Shown piece after piece: positions 17,224-24,581 of a stretch of 64,000 bases of DNA (positions are counted from its first letter, which is position 1; the number at the start of each line of letters is the position of its first letter). The DNA is from Phycisphaera sp. (lineage in GTDB: Bacteria; Planctomycetota; Phycisphaerae; Phycisphaerales; Zrk34). The translations under genes and the position numbers were made by a program. Under the pieces are notes generated by a model. It did no database searches. It was given only the letters and a program-made list of their open reading frames with translations, and was not told the DNA's origin. The DNA is taken from positions 124,001 to 188,000 of the forward strand of contig WGMA01000012.1 in the NCBI GenBank assembly GCA_016125285.1. Reading direction: 5' to 3'.

Positions 17224-18507
17224 ATGCCGTACCAGCTCGAACCACTCGACGTGAACTGCGAGACAACGCCGTACCTCGAGGACACCCCCGAGGGCGCTGA
17301 AGATCAGTGGACGCTGAACTTCGGCCCGCAGCACCCGTCGACCCACACCACCCTGCGTATCGTCGTCAAGCTCGACGGCGAACGCGTCGCCCGCGCGGTC
17401 CCGCACATCGGGTACCTGCACTCCGGCTTCGAGAAGCTCGGTGAGAAGCACGACTACAACCAGTACGTGACCGTCACCGACCGCATGAACTACCTCTCGC
17501 CGATCGCCAACAACATCGTCTGGCATCACGCCGTCGAGAAGCTGTTCGACATCGAAATCACGCCCCGCTGCAAGGTTCTCCGCACGATCATGGCGGAGAT
17601 GGCCCGCATCCAGGACCACCTGCTGTGCGTCGGCGCCGCGGCGCTCGACCTCGGCGCGTTCACCGCGTTCCTCTACGGCTTCAACGAACGCGAGAAGATC
17701 TACGACATCTGCGAGTACATCTGCGGCGCACGGTTCACCACCTCGTGGACACGCGTCGGCGGCTTGAACCAGGACCTGCCCGACGAGGAGATGTTCAAGG
17801 CGAAGGTCAAGAAGTTCATCGTCGACGAGCTGCCCAACGTCATCGCCGACCTCGAGGGCCTGCTCAACAAGAACCGCATCTTCATCGACCGCACCGCGGG
17901 CATCGGCACCATCACCGCCGAGGAAGCCATCGCCTGGTCGGTCAGCGGGCCGCTCGCCCGCGCCGCCGGCGTGAAGCGCGACCTCCGCAAGGACGACCCG
18001 TACCTCTGCTACGCCGAGAACTGGGACGGCCAGGGCGCCGATCCCGTCGAGTTCAAGGTGCCGATCATGCACGAGGGCGACGTGTACTGCCGCTTCCGCG
18101 TGCGTGTCGAAGAGATCAAGCAGTCGATGATCATCATCCGTCAGCTGATCGACAAGATCCCCGGCGGGTCGGTCAACGCCTACGCCGACGAGGCGGTGCA
18201 CATCCCCGACAAGAAAGAGACGTACGGCTCGATCGAAGGCCTGATCCACCACTTCGAGTTGATCATGACCAACCGCAAGTGGAAGGCGCCGATCGGCGAG
18301 ACGTACGGCGCGCAGGAGACAAGCAACGGCGAGCTGGGGTTCTACCTCGTGGCCGACGGCGGCCCGACCCCGTGGCGCGCCCGCTGCCGCCCGCCGTCAT
18401 TCATCAACTACACGGTGTTCCCGAAGATGATGGAAGGGCACCTGCTCTCGGACATTGTTGCCGTGCTCGGTTCGTTGAATGTCATCGCGGCCGAGTTGGA
18501 TCGTTGA
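17224..18507 (+). CDS. nuoD: NADH-quinone oxidoreductase subunit D
   Basis: A 427-residue homologue of the 49-kDa subunit of complex I, which forms part of the quinone site. Family motifs are clear: LNFGPQHPSTHTTLRIVVKL near residue 33, PHIGYLHSGFEKLGE near residue 60, DRMNYLSPIANN near residue 90, and the C-terminal RCRPPSFINY with SDIVAVLGSLNVIAAELDR. Length is normal. It heads a cluster with nuoE, a small ORF and nuoF. The nuoA, B and C genes that usually precede nuoD are absent. GGAG lies 7 bases before the ATG. Confidence 0.97.
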   Translation: MPYQLEPLDVNCETTPYLEDTPEGAEDQWTLNFGPQHPSTHTTLRIVVKLDGERVARAVPHIGYLHSGFEKLGEKHDYNQYVTVTDRMNYLSPIANNIVWHHAVEKLFDIEITPRCKVLRTIMAEMARIQDHLLCVGAAALDLGAFTAFLYGFNEREKIYDICEYICGARFTTSWTRVGGLNQDLPDEEMFKAKVKKFIVDELPNVIADLEGLLNKNRIFIDRTAGIGTITAEEAIAWSVSGPLARAAGVKRDLRKDDPYLCYAENWDGQGADPVEFKVPIMHEGDVYCRFRVRVEEIKQSMIIIRQLIDKIPGGSVNAYADEAVHIPDKKETYGSIEGLIHHFELIMTNRKWKAPIGETYGAQETSNGELGFYLVADGGPTPWRARCRPPSFINYTVFPKMMEGHLLSDIVAVLGSLNVIAAELDR

Positions 18508-18515
18508 GCGGTTTG

Positions 18516-18606
18516 GATTTGGTGATTTGGTGAAGTGGTGATTTGGTGTGGCACAGGGTGAGCGGTGACTACATCACCAGATCACCAAATCGCCACTTCA
18601 CCAAAT
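18516..18606. repeat. Degenerate inverted repeat pair, TTTGGTGAT family
   Basis: The left arm (18525-18548, ATTTGGTGAAGTGGTGATTT...) pairs with the right arm (18583-18606) with one mismatch in 24, around a 34-base spacer. The motif is repeated in degenerate form within each arm. A single related arm is found at 42036-42074. The element lies in the nuoD-nuoE gap. Confidence 0.8.
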
Positions 18607-18619
18607 GGAGTGAAACGAC

Positions 18620-19144
18620 ATGGCCTGGATTGTCAAAGACAGCGCGCACGCGAAGATCGAGAAGCGCGACGAGCCTTACCTCAGCGACGAGATGAAGCGG
18701 CACTTCGAGGCGGAGCTGCTGCCGCGCTACGCCACCCGTCAGGCGGCGCTGCTGCCGGTCTGTCACGAGGTGCAGCACACCTACGGCTACCTGCCGATGC
18801 AGGCTCTGGCGGAGGTCGCGTCGTTCCTCGGCCTGTCCAACGCGCAGGTGCTCGACACCGTGACGTTTTACGAGGAGTTCCACCTCCAGCCGGTCGGCAA
18901 GTACATGATCCAGATCTGCCGGTCGATCGCCTGCGAGCTGTGCGGGCACGCGTTCCTCAGCGAGAAGGTCAAGCAGAAGCTCGGCATCGGGCCCGGCGAG
19001 ACGACCGACGACGGCAAGTACAGCTTCGTCGAGCTCGAGTGCCTCGGCGCGTGTGAGCAGGCGCCGATGTGCCTGATCAACGAGGAGCTGATCGGCGACC
19101 TGACGTGGAAGAAGCTCGAGGCCGCGATCGACGAGTGCGAATAA
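18620..19144 (+). CDS. nuoE: NADH-quinone oxidoreductase subunit E
   Basis: A 174-residue homologue of the 24-kDa subunit of complex I with a thioredoxin-like fold and a [2Fe-2S] cluster. The four cysteine ligands are seen as CRSIAC (C-x4-C) near residue 97 and ECLGACEQAPMC near residue 140. VCHEVQHTYGYLPMQAL and FYEEFHLQPVGKYMIQIC are family segments. GGAG lies 9 bases before the ATG. The gap from nuoD holds the inverted repeat described at 18516. Confidence 0.96.
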   Translation: MAWIVKDSAHAKIEKRDEPYLSDEMKRHFEAELLPRYATRQAALLPVCHEVQHTYGYLPMQALAEVASFLGLSNAQVLDTVTFYEEFHLQPVGKYMIQICRSIACELCGHAFLSEKVKQKLGIGPGETTDDGKYSFVELECLGACEQAPMCLINEELIGDLTWKKLEAAIDECE

Positions 19145-19153
19145 GGCGAACGC

Positions 19154-19375
19154 ATGGGATGGTTCACCGACCTATGCCGAAACGTCGGCCTGATGATCCA
19201 CCACATCGGTCACCCCGACGACGAGAAGAAGACGCGGCAGGTGGTGAAGAAGGAAGTTGAAGAAGAGACACACGGCAAGGTGACGCTGCGGCGGACGACG
19301 ATCGAAGAGATCGAATACCACGGCGACCCGGCCGAGCTGAAGGACGAAACGGAACGCGACCCGAGCGGTGAATAG
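19154..19375 (+). CDS. Small conserved protein between nuoE and nuoF
   Basis: A 73-residue protein starting MGWFTDLCRNVGLMIHHIG, then a highly charged stretch (DDEKKTRQVVKKEVEEE) and TLRRTTIEEIEY before an acidic tail. AAGG lies 7 bases before the ATG, and the gene fits tightly between nuoE (9-base gap) and nuoF (37-base gap), so it is very likely translated. No domain is recognised. Its position suggests a role in the NADH-dehydrogenase module, for example assembly, but that is inference from context alone. Confidence 0.75.
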   Translation: MGWFTDLCRNVGLMIHHIGHPDDEKKTRQVVKKEVEEETHGKVTLRRTTIEEIEYHGDPAELKDETERDPSGE

Positions 19376-19412
19376 CCGATCGCAAGACTTGAGAGTCAAC
19401 GAGGCGTAACAC

Positions 19413-20765
19413 ATGGCACTCGACAAACCGATCATCACGAAGCGCATCCCCACGCCGCCGTTCGGCGATCCGGCCGACCGCAAGCGGACGACCTTCGCGC
19501 AGTACAAGCGCACCGGCGGGTACAAGGCGCTGGAGCAGGCGCTGGGCATGGCGCCGGCCGACATCACCAACGTCGTGAAGGACTCGGAGCTGCGCGGCCG
19601 CGGCGGCGCGGGTTTCTCGTGCGGCCTGAAGTGGACGTTCCTCCCGCAGCCCGACGGCGATCGCCGCTACCTCGCGGTCAACGCCGACGAGTCCGAGCCC
19701 GGCACGTTCAAGGACCGCATCCTCATCGACTTCGACCCGCACCTGCTGCTCGAGGGCATCGCCATCGCGTGCCGCGCCACGCAGTGCGACACCGCCTACA
19801 TCTACATCCGCGGCGAATATCACAAGCAGGCCAAGACGCTGCTCGTCGCCCTCGAAGAGGCCTACGCGAACCAGATCTTCGGCGAGGGGTCGATCAACGG
19901 CGAGGTGAACGGTCGTCCGCTGAACTGCTACGTGCACCGCGGCGCGGGCGCGTACATCTGCGGTGAAGAGACCGGCCTGCTCGAGTCGCTCGAAGGCAAA
20001 CGCGGCTGGCCGCGCATCAAGCCGCCGTTCCCCGCGGTCAAAGGCCTGTTCGGTCGGCCCACCGTCATCAACAACGTCGAGACGCTGATGTGCCTGCCGT
20101 TCATCATCAGCAAGGGCGCCGACGCGTTCAAGGCGTTCGGCAAGGCGTCGCACTTCGGCGGCAACGCGCCCGGCAGCTACGGCCCGAAGCTCTTCGGCGT
20201 GTCGGGACACGTCAAGCGTCCCGGCGTCTACGAAGAAGAGCTGGGCATCAAGATGTCCACGCTGATCAACGACTACTGCGGCGGCATCAAGGGCAACCGC
20301 AAGTTCAAGGCCGCGATCCCCGGCGGCGTGTCGATGGGCTTCCTGTCGACCGACCAGTTCGACGCCGAGCTCGACTTCGACATCGGCCGCCGCTACGGCG
20401 TGCTGGGTCTCGGCACGGCGGGCGTGATCGTGATGGACGAGTCGACGGACATCGTCACCGCGACGCGCAACATCGTGCGGTTCTTCAGCCACGAGTCGTG
20501 CGGGCAGTGCACGCCGTGCCGCGAGGGCTCGGGGTGGCTGTACCAGATGCTCTGCCGCATCGAGCGCGGCGACGGGCGCACGAAGGACATCGACCTGATG
20601 GACGAGATCGCCCGTTCGATGGGCGCGATGCCCGGCACGACGATCTGCGGCCTGGCCGACGGCACGAACTGGGCGGTGAAGACCGCCATCGAAAAGTTCC
20701 GCGGCGACTTCGAGGCGAAGTGCAAGCCGAGCGTCGTGCAGATCGGCGTGAACGTCGGCGCGTAA
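19413..20765 (+). CDS. nuoF: NADH-quinone oxidoreductase subunit F
   Basis: A 450-residue homologue of the 51-kDa subunit, which binds NADH, FMN and a [4Fe-4S] cluster. The NADH loop GRGGAGFSCGLKW is near residue 62, the FMN segment NADESEPGTFKDR near residue 90, GAYICGEETGLLESLEG near residue 178, and the cluster ligands SCGQCTPCREG near residue 365. Length is typical. GAGG lies 8 bases before the ATG. NuoG, its usual downstream neighbour, is not in the window; instead a RAYT transposase unit starts 9 bases after the stop. Confidence 0.97.
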   Translation: MALDKPIITKRIPTPPFGDPADRKRTTFAQYKRTGGYKALEQALGMAPADITNVVKDSELRGRGGAGFSCGLKWTFLPQPDGDRRYLAVNADESEPGTFKDRILIDFDPHLLLEGIAIACRATQCDTAYIYIRGEYHKQAKTLLVALEEAYANQIFGEGSINGEVNGRPLNCYVHRGAGAYICGEETGLLESLEGKRGWPRIKPPFPAVKGLFGRPTVINNVETLMCLPFIISKGADAFKAFGKASHFGGNAPGSYGPKLFGVSGHVKRPGVYEEELGIKMSTLINDYCGGIKGNRKFKAAIPGGVSMGFLSTDQFDAELDFDIGRRYGVLGLGTAGVIVMDESTDIVTATRNIVRFFSHESCGQCTPCREGSGWLYQMLCRIERGDGRTKDIDLMDEIARSMGAMPGTTICGLADGTNWAVKTAIEKFRGDFEAKCKPSVVQIGVNVGA

Positions 20766-20774
20766 GGCGAACGG

Positions 20775-20810
20775 GGTGGCACTGACAAGCGCAGCTTGTC
20801 AGTGCCGGGG
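20775..20810 (+). repeat. Left REP palindrome
   Basis: GGCACTGACAAGC (20778-20790), loop GCA, GCTTGTCAGTGCC (20794-20806): a perfect 13-bp stem, preceded by GGGT. Confidence 0.85.
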
Positions 20811-20840
20811 GTCAACAGAATCTTCGTCCGGGGCACAACC

Positions 20841-21422
20841 ATGCGCACGTCCGGCGGTCGCTACCGCAAGACCCGCGAAACATGGAACCATGCCGGTCAC
20901 GCGCACGAGCTGACGTTCTCGTGCTATCACCACTACAAGCTGCTCACTGCGGGTCGCACGCGCCACTGGCTCATCGGTGCACTCGACCGAGCGCGTCGCA
21001 AACATCCCATCGAGCTGTGGGCATACGTCATCATGCCCGAGCACGCGCACGTGTTGCTGTTCCCCACACAAGCCGAGTACGACGTCAGCGCGATTGAGAA
21101 GTCGATCAAGCAGTCGGTGTCGTGCAAGGCGTTGGCATGGCTGCGCGCCAACGATCAGCGGTGGCTGGAGCGTTTGCGTGGAAGCCGGAGCGGGGACCGC
21201 AAGCGTTATCACTTCTGGCAGCCGGGTGGTGGGTACGATCGCAACGTCATCGAGCCCGCCACGGCGTGGAATATGGTTGCGTACATCCACGCGAATCCGG
21301 TGCGGCGTGGCTTGGTTGAACGTCCGACAGATTGGCAGTGGTCTAGCGCTAGTTGGTACGAGGGTTGTGATGACGTCGTGTTGAAGATGGATGGACCTCC
21401 GCCGGATGCGCCTTTGGTCTGA
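20841..21422 (+). CDS. REP-associated tyrosine transposase (RAYT, Y1_Tnp family)
   Basis: A 193-residue protein of the IS200/IS605-like Y1 transposase family, RAYT branch, which cuts and joins single-stranded REP DNA. It opens with the usual WNHAGHAHELTFSCYHHYKL. The metal-binding HUH motif is PEHAHVLLF near residue 68. The candidate catalytic Tyr is in NMVAYIHANPVRRGLV near residue 150, and it ends with the family motif DWQWSSASWY. The ATG at 20841 is chosen because the upstream TTG at 20796 lies inside the left REP. It is intact and flanked by REP palindromes at both ends. Base composition is somewhat lower in G+C than the neighbouring nuo genes. Confidence 0.92.
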   Translation: MRTSGGRYRKTRETWNHAGHAHELTFSCYHHYKLLTAGRTRHWLIGALDRARRKHPIELWAYVIMPEHAHVLLFPTQAEYDVSAIEKSIKQSVSCKALAWLRANDQRWLERLRGSRSGDRKRYHFWQPGGGYDRNVIEPATAWNMVAYIHANPVRRGLVERPTDWQWSSASWYEGCDDVVLKMDGPPPDAPLV

Positions 21423-21430
21423 TCGGTCGG

Positions 21431-21469
21431 ACCTCCGCCACTGACAAGCTGCGCTTGTCAGTGCCACCC
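21431..21469 (-). repeat. Right REP palindrome (inverted)
   Basis: CACTGACAAGC (21439-21449), loop TGC, GCTTGTCAGTG (21453-21463), then CCACCC. The loop is the reverse complement of that in the left copy, showing opposite orientation. Confidence 0.85.
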
Positions 21470-21549
21470 GAACGCGCCGTGGCTCGTCAAACCGATTACG
21501 ATATCGTTGTCACGCGGCCGCACTCTTCTACCGCATCGGGACCACACGC

Positions 21550-22593
21550 ATGTTCGGCATCGATCCCATCAACAAGCACGTCACCGAAGCGCTGAACGCG
21601 ATGAAGATGCAGCTGGCGGTAGGCGTGAGCCTCGAGAAGTCGCTTCGGACCAGTGCGCAGGGGATCAGCGCGGCGGGCCCGCGCGGGATCATGGAGAAGG
21701 CGGCGGACATGAGCGCCGAAGGCGCGAGCTTCCAGGAGGTGCTCAAGCAGCTCTCGCCGATGCTGTCGTACTCGGAGCGGACGATCCTCGAGGCCGGTTG
21801 GGAGGGCGGCCGGGCGGAGTGGGCGTTCGAGTCGGTGGTGGAGCGGCGGCGCGTGCTGCACGAGACGCGGCGGCAGATCCGCGGGCAGATGGTGTTCCCT
21901 TCGCTGATCTTCACCGCGGCGTGCTTCATCGCGCCGGCGCCGGCGCTGCTCGCGCCGATGATCAGCGGGCAGGGCGACGCGGACCTCACGGCGTACCTGG
22001 TCCAGGCGCTGTCGCCGCTGGGCTTCGCGCTCGGCCTGATCGTGTTGTACACGCTGGTGCAGCGTCGCGCGGCGCGCTCGTGGGCGAACCTCCCGGCCGG
22101 CGCCGCGCCGCCGCGCGCCACGATCTTCGACTACCTGCTCCTGGGCATCCCGGTGATCAAGCACGTGCAGCGCTGGAAGAACCTCGGCGAGTTCGCGTCG
22201 CTGGGCGGCAACCTGCTCGGCGCGGGCGTGAGCATCTTCGCCGCGTTCGACCTTTGCGCGAAGGCGGTGAGCAACGGCCTGTACCGCGGCGACATCACGA
22301 AGATCAAGGACCGCGTGATGAAGGGCGACCCGATCTACGTCGCGCTGCCCGGCGGGTTCCGCTGGCCGATCGAGGTGCGCGCGATGCTCGAGGTCGGGTA
22401 CGAGTCGGGCAAGGAGGACGAGGTGCTCGACCGCATGGGCAGGCACGCGCGCGAGCGCTACCTCGACGCGGTGCGCACGGCGGGGCAGTGGGCCGGGCGG
22501 ATCATCTACGTGTTCGTCGCGATGTTCATCATCCTCCAGATCGTCAAGATCCTCGGGCAGATCGGCGCGGCGTATTCGGGCGTGATCGGGTGA
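21550..22593 (+). CDS. Type II secretion system F family protein
   Basis: A 347-residue inner-membrane protein of the GspF/PilC family, the platform on which pseudopilins are assembled. Two T2SSF domains are visible: residues 15-125 (LAVGVSLEKSLRT, ILEAGWEGGRAEWAFESV) and 215-345 (GGNLLGAGVSIFAAFDL, MLEVGYESGKEDEVLDRM). Membrane segments occur near residues 115-140, 158-178 and 322-345. It is shorter than E. coli GspF (about 400 residues). It stands alone; no GspE or GspD is nearby. The many prepilin-like proteins at 52-61 kb could use such a platform, which is an inference. Confidence 0.82.
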   Translation: MFGIDPINKHVTEALNAMKMQLAVGVSLEKSLRTSAQGISAAGPRGIMEKAADMSAEGASFQEVLKQLSPMLSYSERTILEAGWEGGRAEWAFESVVERRRVLHETRRQIRGQMVFPSLIFTAACFIAPAPALLAPMISGQGDADLTAYLVQALSPLGFALGLIVLYTLVQRRAARSWANLPAGAAPPRATIFDYLLLGIPVIKHVQRWKNLGEFASLGGNLLGAGVSIFAAFDLCAKAVSNGLYRGDITKIKDRVMKGDPIYVALPGGFRWPIEVRAMLEVGYESGKEDEVLDRMGRHARERYLDAVRTAGQWAGRIIYVFVAMFIILQIVKILGQIGAAYSGVIG

Positions 22594-22634
22594 GCGTGGT
22601 TGCGTGACGGGGGTCCGCGCGGTTACATGATGGG

Positions 22635-23315
22635 ATGAACGGCAAGCTCGTGGTCATTGGCCTGTGCGGGTTGATCATCGTCGCGACGATCTCGATGATC
22701 GTGTTCACGCCGACGGGCCCGCCGACGGTCGATGACATGGAGAAGCACCCCGCGCCGCCTCCGGTCGCCGGCGGCGTGTCGAAGCCCGCGGCGGGCGACG
22801 CCGCACCGGCGTCGCAGGAGAAGCCCGACATGTCCATGACGATCACCACCACCGCGTTCAAGCCCGGCGAGCCGATCCCCGTGAAGCACACCGGCGACGG
22901 CGCGGACCGCTCACCGGCGTTGTCGTGGCGGAACCTGCCGGACGGCACGAAGTCGCTGGCGTTGATCGTCGACGACCCCGACGCGCCGACCGACGAGCCG
23001 TGGGTGCACTGGGTGATGTGGAACATCCCCGCGCACGCGACGGGCGCACCGGAGGGCGTGCCGCGCAACCCGAAGCTCGTCGAGCCGGCGGGCGCCGTGC
23101 AGGGCTCGAACTCCTGGCCGAGCGACAACCTCGGCTACCGCGGCCCCGCGCCGCCGAAGGGTCACGGCACGCATCACTACCACTTCAAGCTCTACGCGCT
23201 CGACGTCGCTTCGGTCGATCTCGCACCGGGTGCGACCAAGGCGCAGCTGCTCGCCGCGATCAAGGGCCACGAGCTCGGCACGGCGGCGCTGATCGGCACG
23301 TACGAGCGGAAATAG
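22635..23315 (+). CDS. YbhB/YbcL-type PEBP (Raf kinase inhibitor-like) protein
   Basis: A 226-residue protein: an N-terminal membrane anchor (LVVIGLCGLIIVATISMIVF), a Pro/Ala-rich linker to about residue 65, then a phosphatidylethanolamine-binding-protein fold. Family signatures are RSPALSWRNLPDGTKSLALI, DDPDAPTDEPWVHWVMWNIP and GTHHYHFKLYALD. Bacterial members are of unknown function; ligand binding at an anion pocket is known for the fold. The protein should face the periplasm. It follows the GspF-like gene after 41 bases. Confidence 0.88.
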   Translation: MNGKLVVIGLCGLIIVATISMIVFTPTGPPTVDDMEKHPAPPPVAGGVSKPAAGDAAPASQEKPDMSMTITTTAFKPGEPIPVKHTGDGADRSPALSWRNLPDGTKSLALIVDDPDAPTDEPWVHWVMWNIPAHATGAPEGVPRNPKLVEPAGAVQGSNSWPSDNLGYRGPAPPKGHGTHHYHFKLYALDVASVDLAPGATKAQLLAAIKGHELGTAALIGTYERK

Positions 23316-23398
23316 ACGCGTGCGTGGCGACGTCACGTTACACCCGCATATGCAACTGTCGATCGTGTCATTGCCGCTCTTGCGACGGGCCGGGCATC

Positions 23399-23404
23399 TA
23401 ATAT
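23399..23404 (+). promoter_or_regulatory. Candidate -10 (TAATAT) of the ncRNA
   Basis: TAATAT in a GC-rich context, with no ORF following; transcription would start near 23410 and run through a structured region into the terminator at 23551-23582. Confidence 0.45.
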
Positions 23405-23584
23405 GGTGTGCAGCTGAGGGGCGAGAGATGACGCCCGACGCCGCGTCCATTCCGAGGGGACGCGGCTACTCGGGCGGTCGGTGAGGAAGACGCGAAGTGA
23501 GACGCTCGGGCACATATCCCCAGGCGTTGCACAACGCGGTCGGCGCATGAAAAAAGCACCGCGACTGATCGCGGTGCTTTTTGT
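23405..23584 (+). ncRNA. Candidate structured non-coding RNA
   Basis: The 296-base gap after the PEBP gene holds a promoter-like TAATAT, a segment rich in complementary pairs, and a strong terminator. TGTGCA (23407-23412) and GGGG (23418-23421) can pair with TGCACA (23528-23533) and CCCC (23518-23521), closing the structure. Inside, GCCCGA (23433-23438) with TCGGGC (23470-23475) and CCGCGTCC with GGACGCGG form a long hairpin. No plausible ORF covers it. Size (about 175 bases including terminator) and the segment GGTCGGTGAGG...CTCGGGC loosely recall 6S RNA, but I cannot confirm any known family. Confidence 0.45.
23551..23582. terminator. Bidirectional intrinsic terminator
   Basis: AAAAAGCACCGCG (23551-23563), loop, CGCGGTGCTTTTT (23570-23582): a 13-bp perfect stem with A- and T-runs, able to end both the rightward RNA and the leftward ThuA gene. 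Confidence 0.9.
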
Positions 23585-23611
23585 GTTGTGTGGGATCGCG
23601 CGTCGCCTGGG

Positions 23612-24463
23612 TTACTTCGCGGAGGCGGTCTTCACGTCGGTCTCGACGGGGCCGTAGCCGGCGACGGGCTTACCGTCGTCGCCCAGCTTGTCGCAGGCCC
23701 ACAGCAGGCCGCGCGCGACGAGGTCGAGGTAGCGGTCGTCCTTCACGGTCTCGTTCTGGTGACCGAGCGTCGTGGAGAACACGCGTGTCTTGCCGTTATA
23801 GATGTTGGTCCAGGTGACGATGTCGTCGTTCTGCTCCTGCTTGCCGCGGGCGAGGGCGTGAGCGGTGTCGAGCAGGCCGCCGGCGAAGTTGTTGTAGAGT
23901 TCCTCGGGGCCGGTGGTCCAGTTCTCCAGGCCCTTCGTGATCGGGTGGTCCGTGTCGACGTAGGTGATGCTGATCGGGGTCTTGTGACGGTGGCCGGAGC
24001 TCTGCAGGCCGAGGAATTTCTGCCAGGGCGTGGGCGTCTCCTTCTTGTTCCAGCCCTCGCTGCGGTAGCAGTGCATCGCGCAGTGCAGGTTCACGGCGGG
24101 CAGCCCGTCGGCGTGCGGCTTGAGGATCTTCTCGATCGTCGACATGTCCGCCACGCTCGCCGAGCACTCGTCGTGGAGGATCACGTCGAAGCCCTTCGCC
24201 CAGTCTTCGTTGGCATAAACGGGGTTGAGGTGGCCGGTGCCCTTGTCCGGGTCGTACGCCTGGGTGATTTCACAGTTGATGCGAGCCTTCAGGCCCGTTT
24301 CGAGGATGTCCTTCTGCGCGGCGTAGTCGTGGCAGCACCCGCCGGTGATGATCAGCACCTTCAGCGGCTTGGCGGGCTTGTCCGCGGCGTAGGCGTTGCC
24401 GACAAATCCCGCGGCGAGCGCAACGACGAGCCCGCAGGCGATCAGTGATCGAACGTTCATCAT
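23612..24463 (-). CDS. Secreted ThuA-like domain protein
   Basis: A 283-residue exported protein with a signal peptide (SLIACGLVVALAAGFVGNAYA) followed by a ThuA domain, a glutamine-amidotransferase-like fold abundant in planctomycetes. Family signatures include KVLIITGGCCHDYAAQKDIL, FDVILHDECSA, VNLHCAMHCYR, YVDTDHPITKGLENW and VFSTTLGHQNET. A role in sugar metabolism is usual for the family (named for trehalose utilisation) but the reaction is unknown. AGGA lies 8 bases before the ATG at 24463. The unusual pairs GGCCHD and HCAMHC give a Cys/His cluster that might bind metal. Confidence 0.88.
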   Translation of the reverse strand: MMNVRSLIACGLVVALAAGFVGNAYAADKPAKPLKVLIITGGCCHDYAAQKDILETGLKARINCEITQAYDPDKGTGHLNPVYANEDWAKGFDVILHDECSASVADMSTIEKILKPHADGLPAVNLHCAMHCYRSEGWNKKETPTPWQKFLGLQSSGHRHKTPISITYVDTDHPITKGLENWTTGPEELYNNFAGGLLDTAHALARGKQEQNDDIVTWTNIYNGKTRVFSTTLGHQNETVKDDRYLDLVARGLLWACDKLGDDGKPVAGYGPVETDVKTASAK

Positions 24464-24581
24464 GTGTCTGGTCCTCGTGGTGTGTGAGTGGGGTCTGAGC
24501 AATCGCACATCATAGCCGCGCATGCGGCGGGAATGGTGCAACGGGGCAACCGCGTCAATATTGCCGTACGCGGCCCGGGGG

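Larger units (their letters stand above)
20775..21469. mobile_element. RAYT unit: transposase gene with inverted REP flanks
   Basis: A single-gene element bounded by two palindromic sequences in opposite orientation. The left end and the reverse complement of the right end agree at about 36 of 39 positions. This is the layout of a REP-associated tyrosine transposase with its own REPs. Confidence 0.85.

Noticed and set aside
20796-20840. TTG start for the transposase
   Set aside because: It lies inside the left REP palindrome and adds residues not seen in the family.
23405-23584. tmRNA, SRP RNA or RNase P RNA
   Set aside because: No alanine-tRNA-like ends or tag ORF, no GGAA-loop SRP core and no RNase P conserved core could be found by eye.
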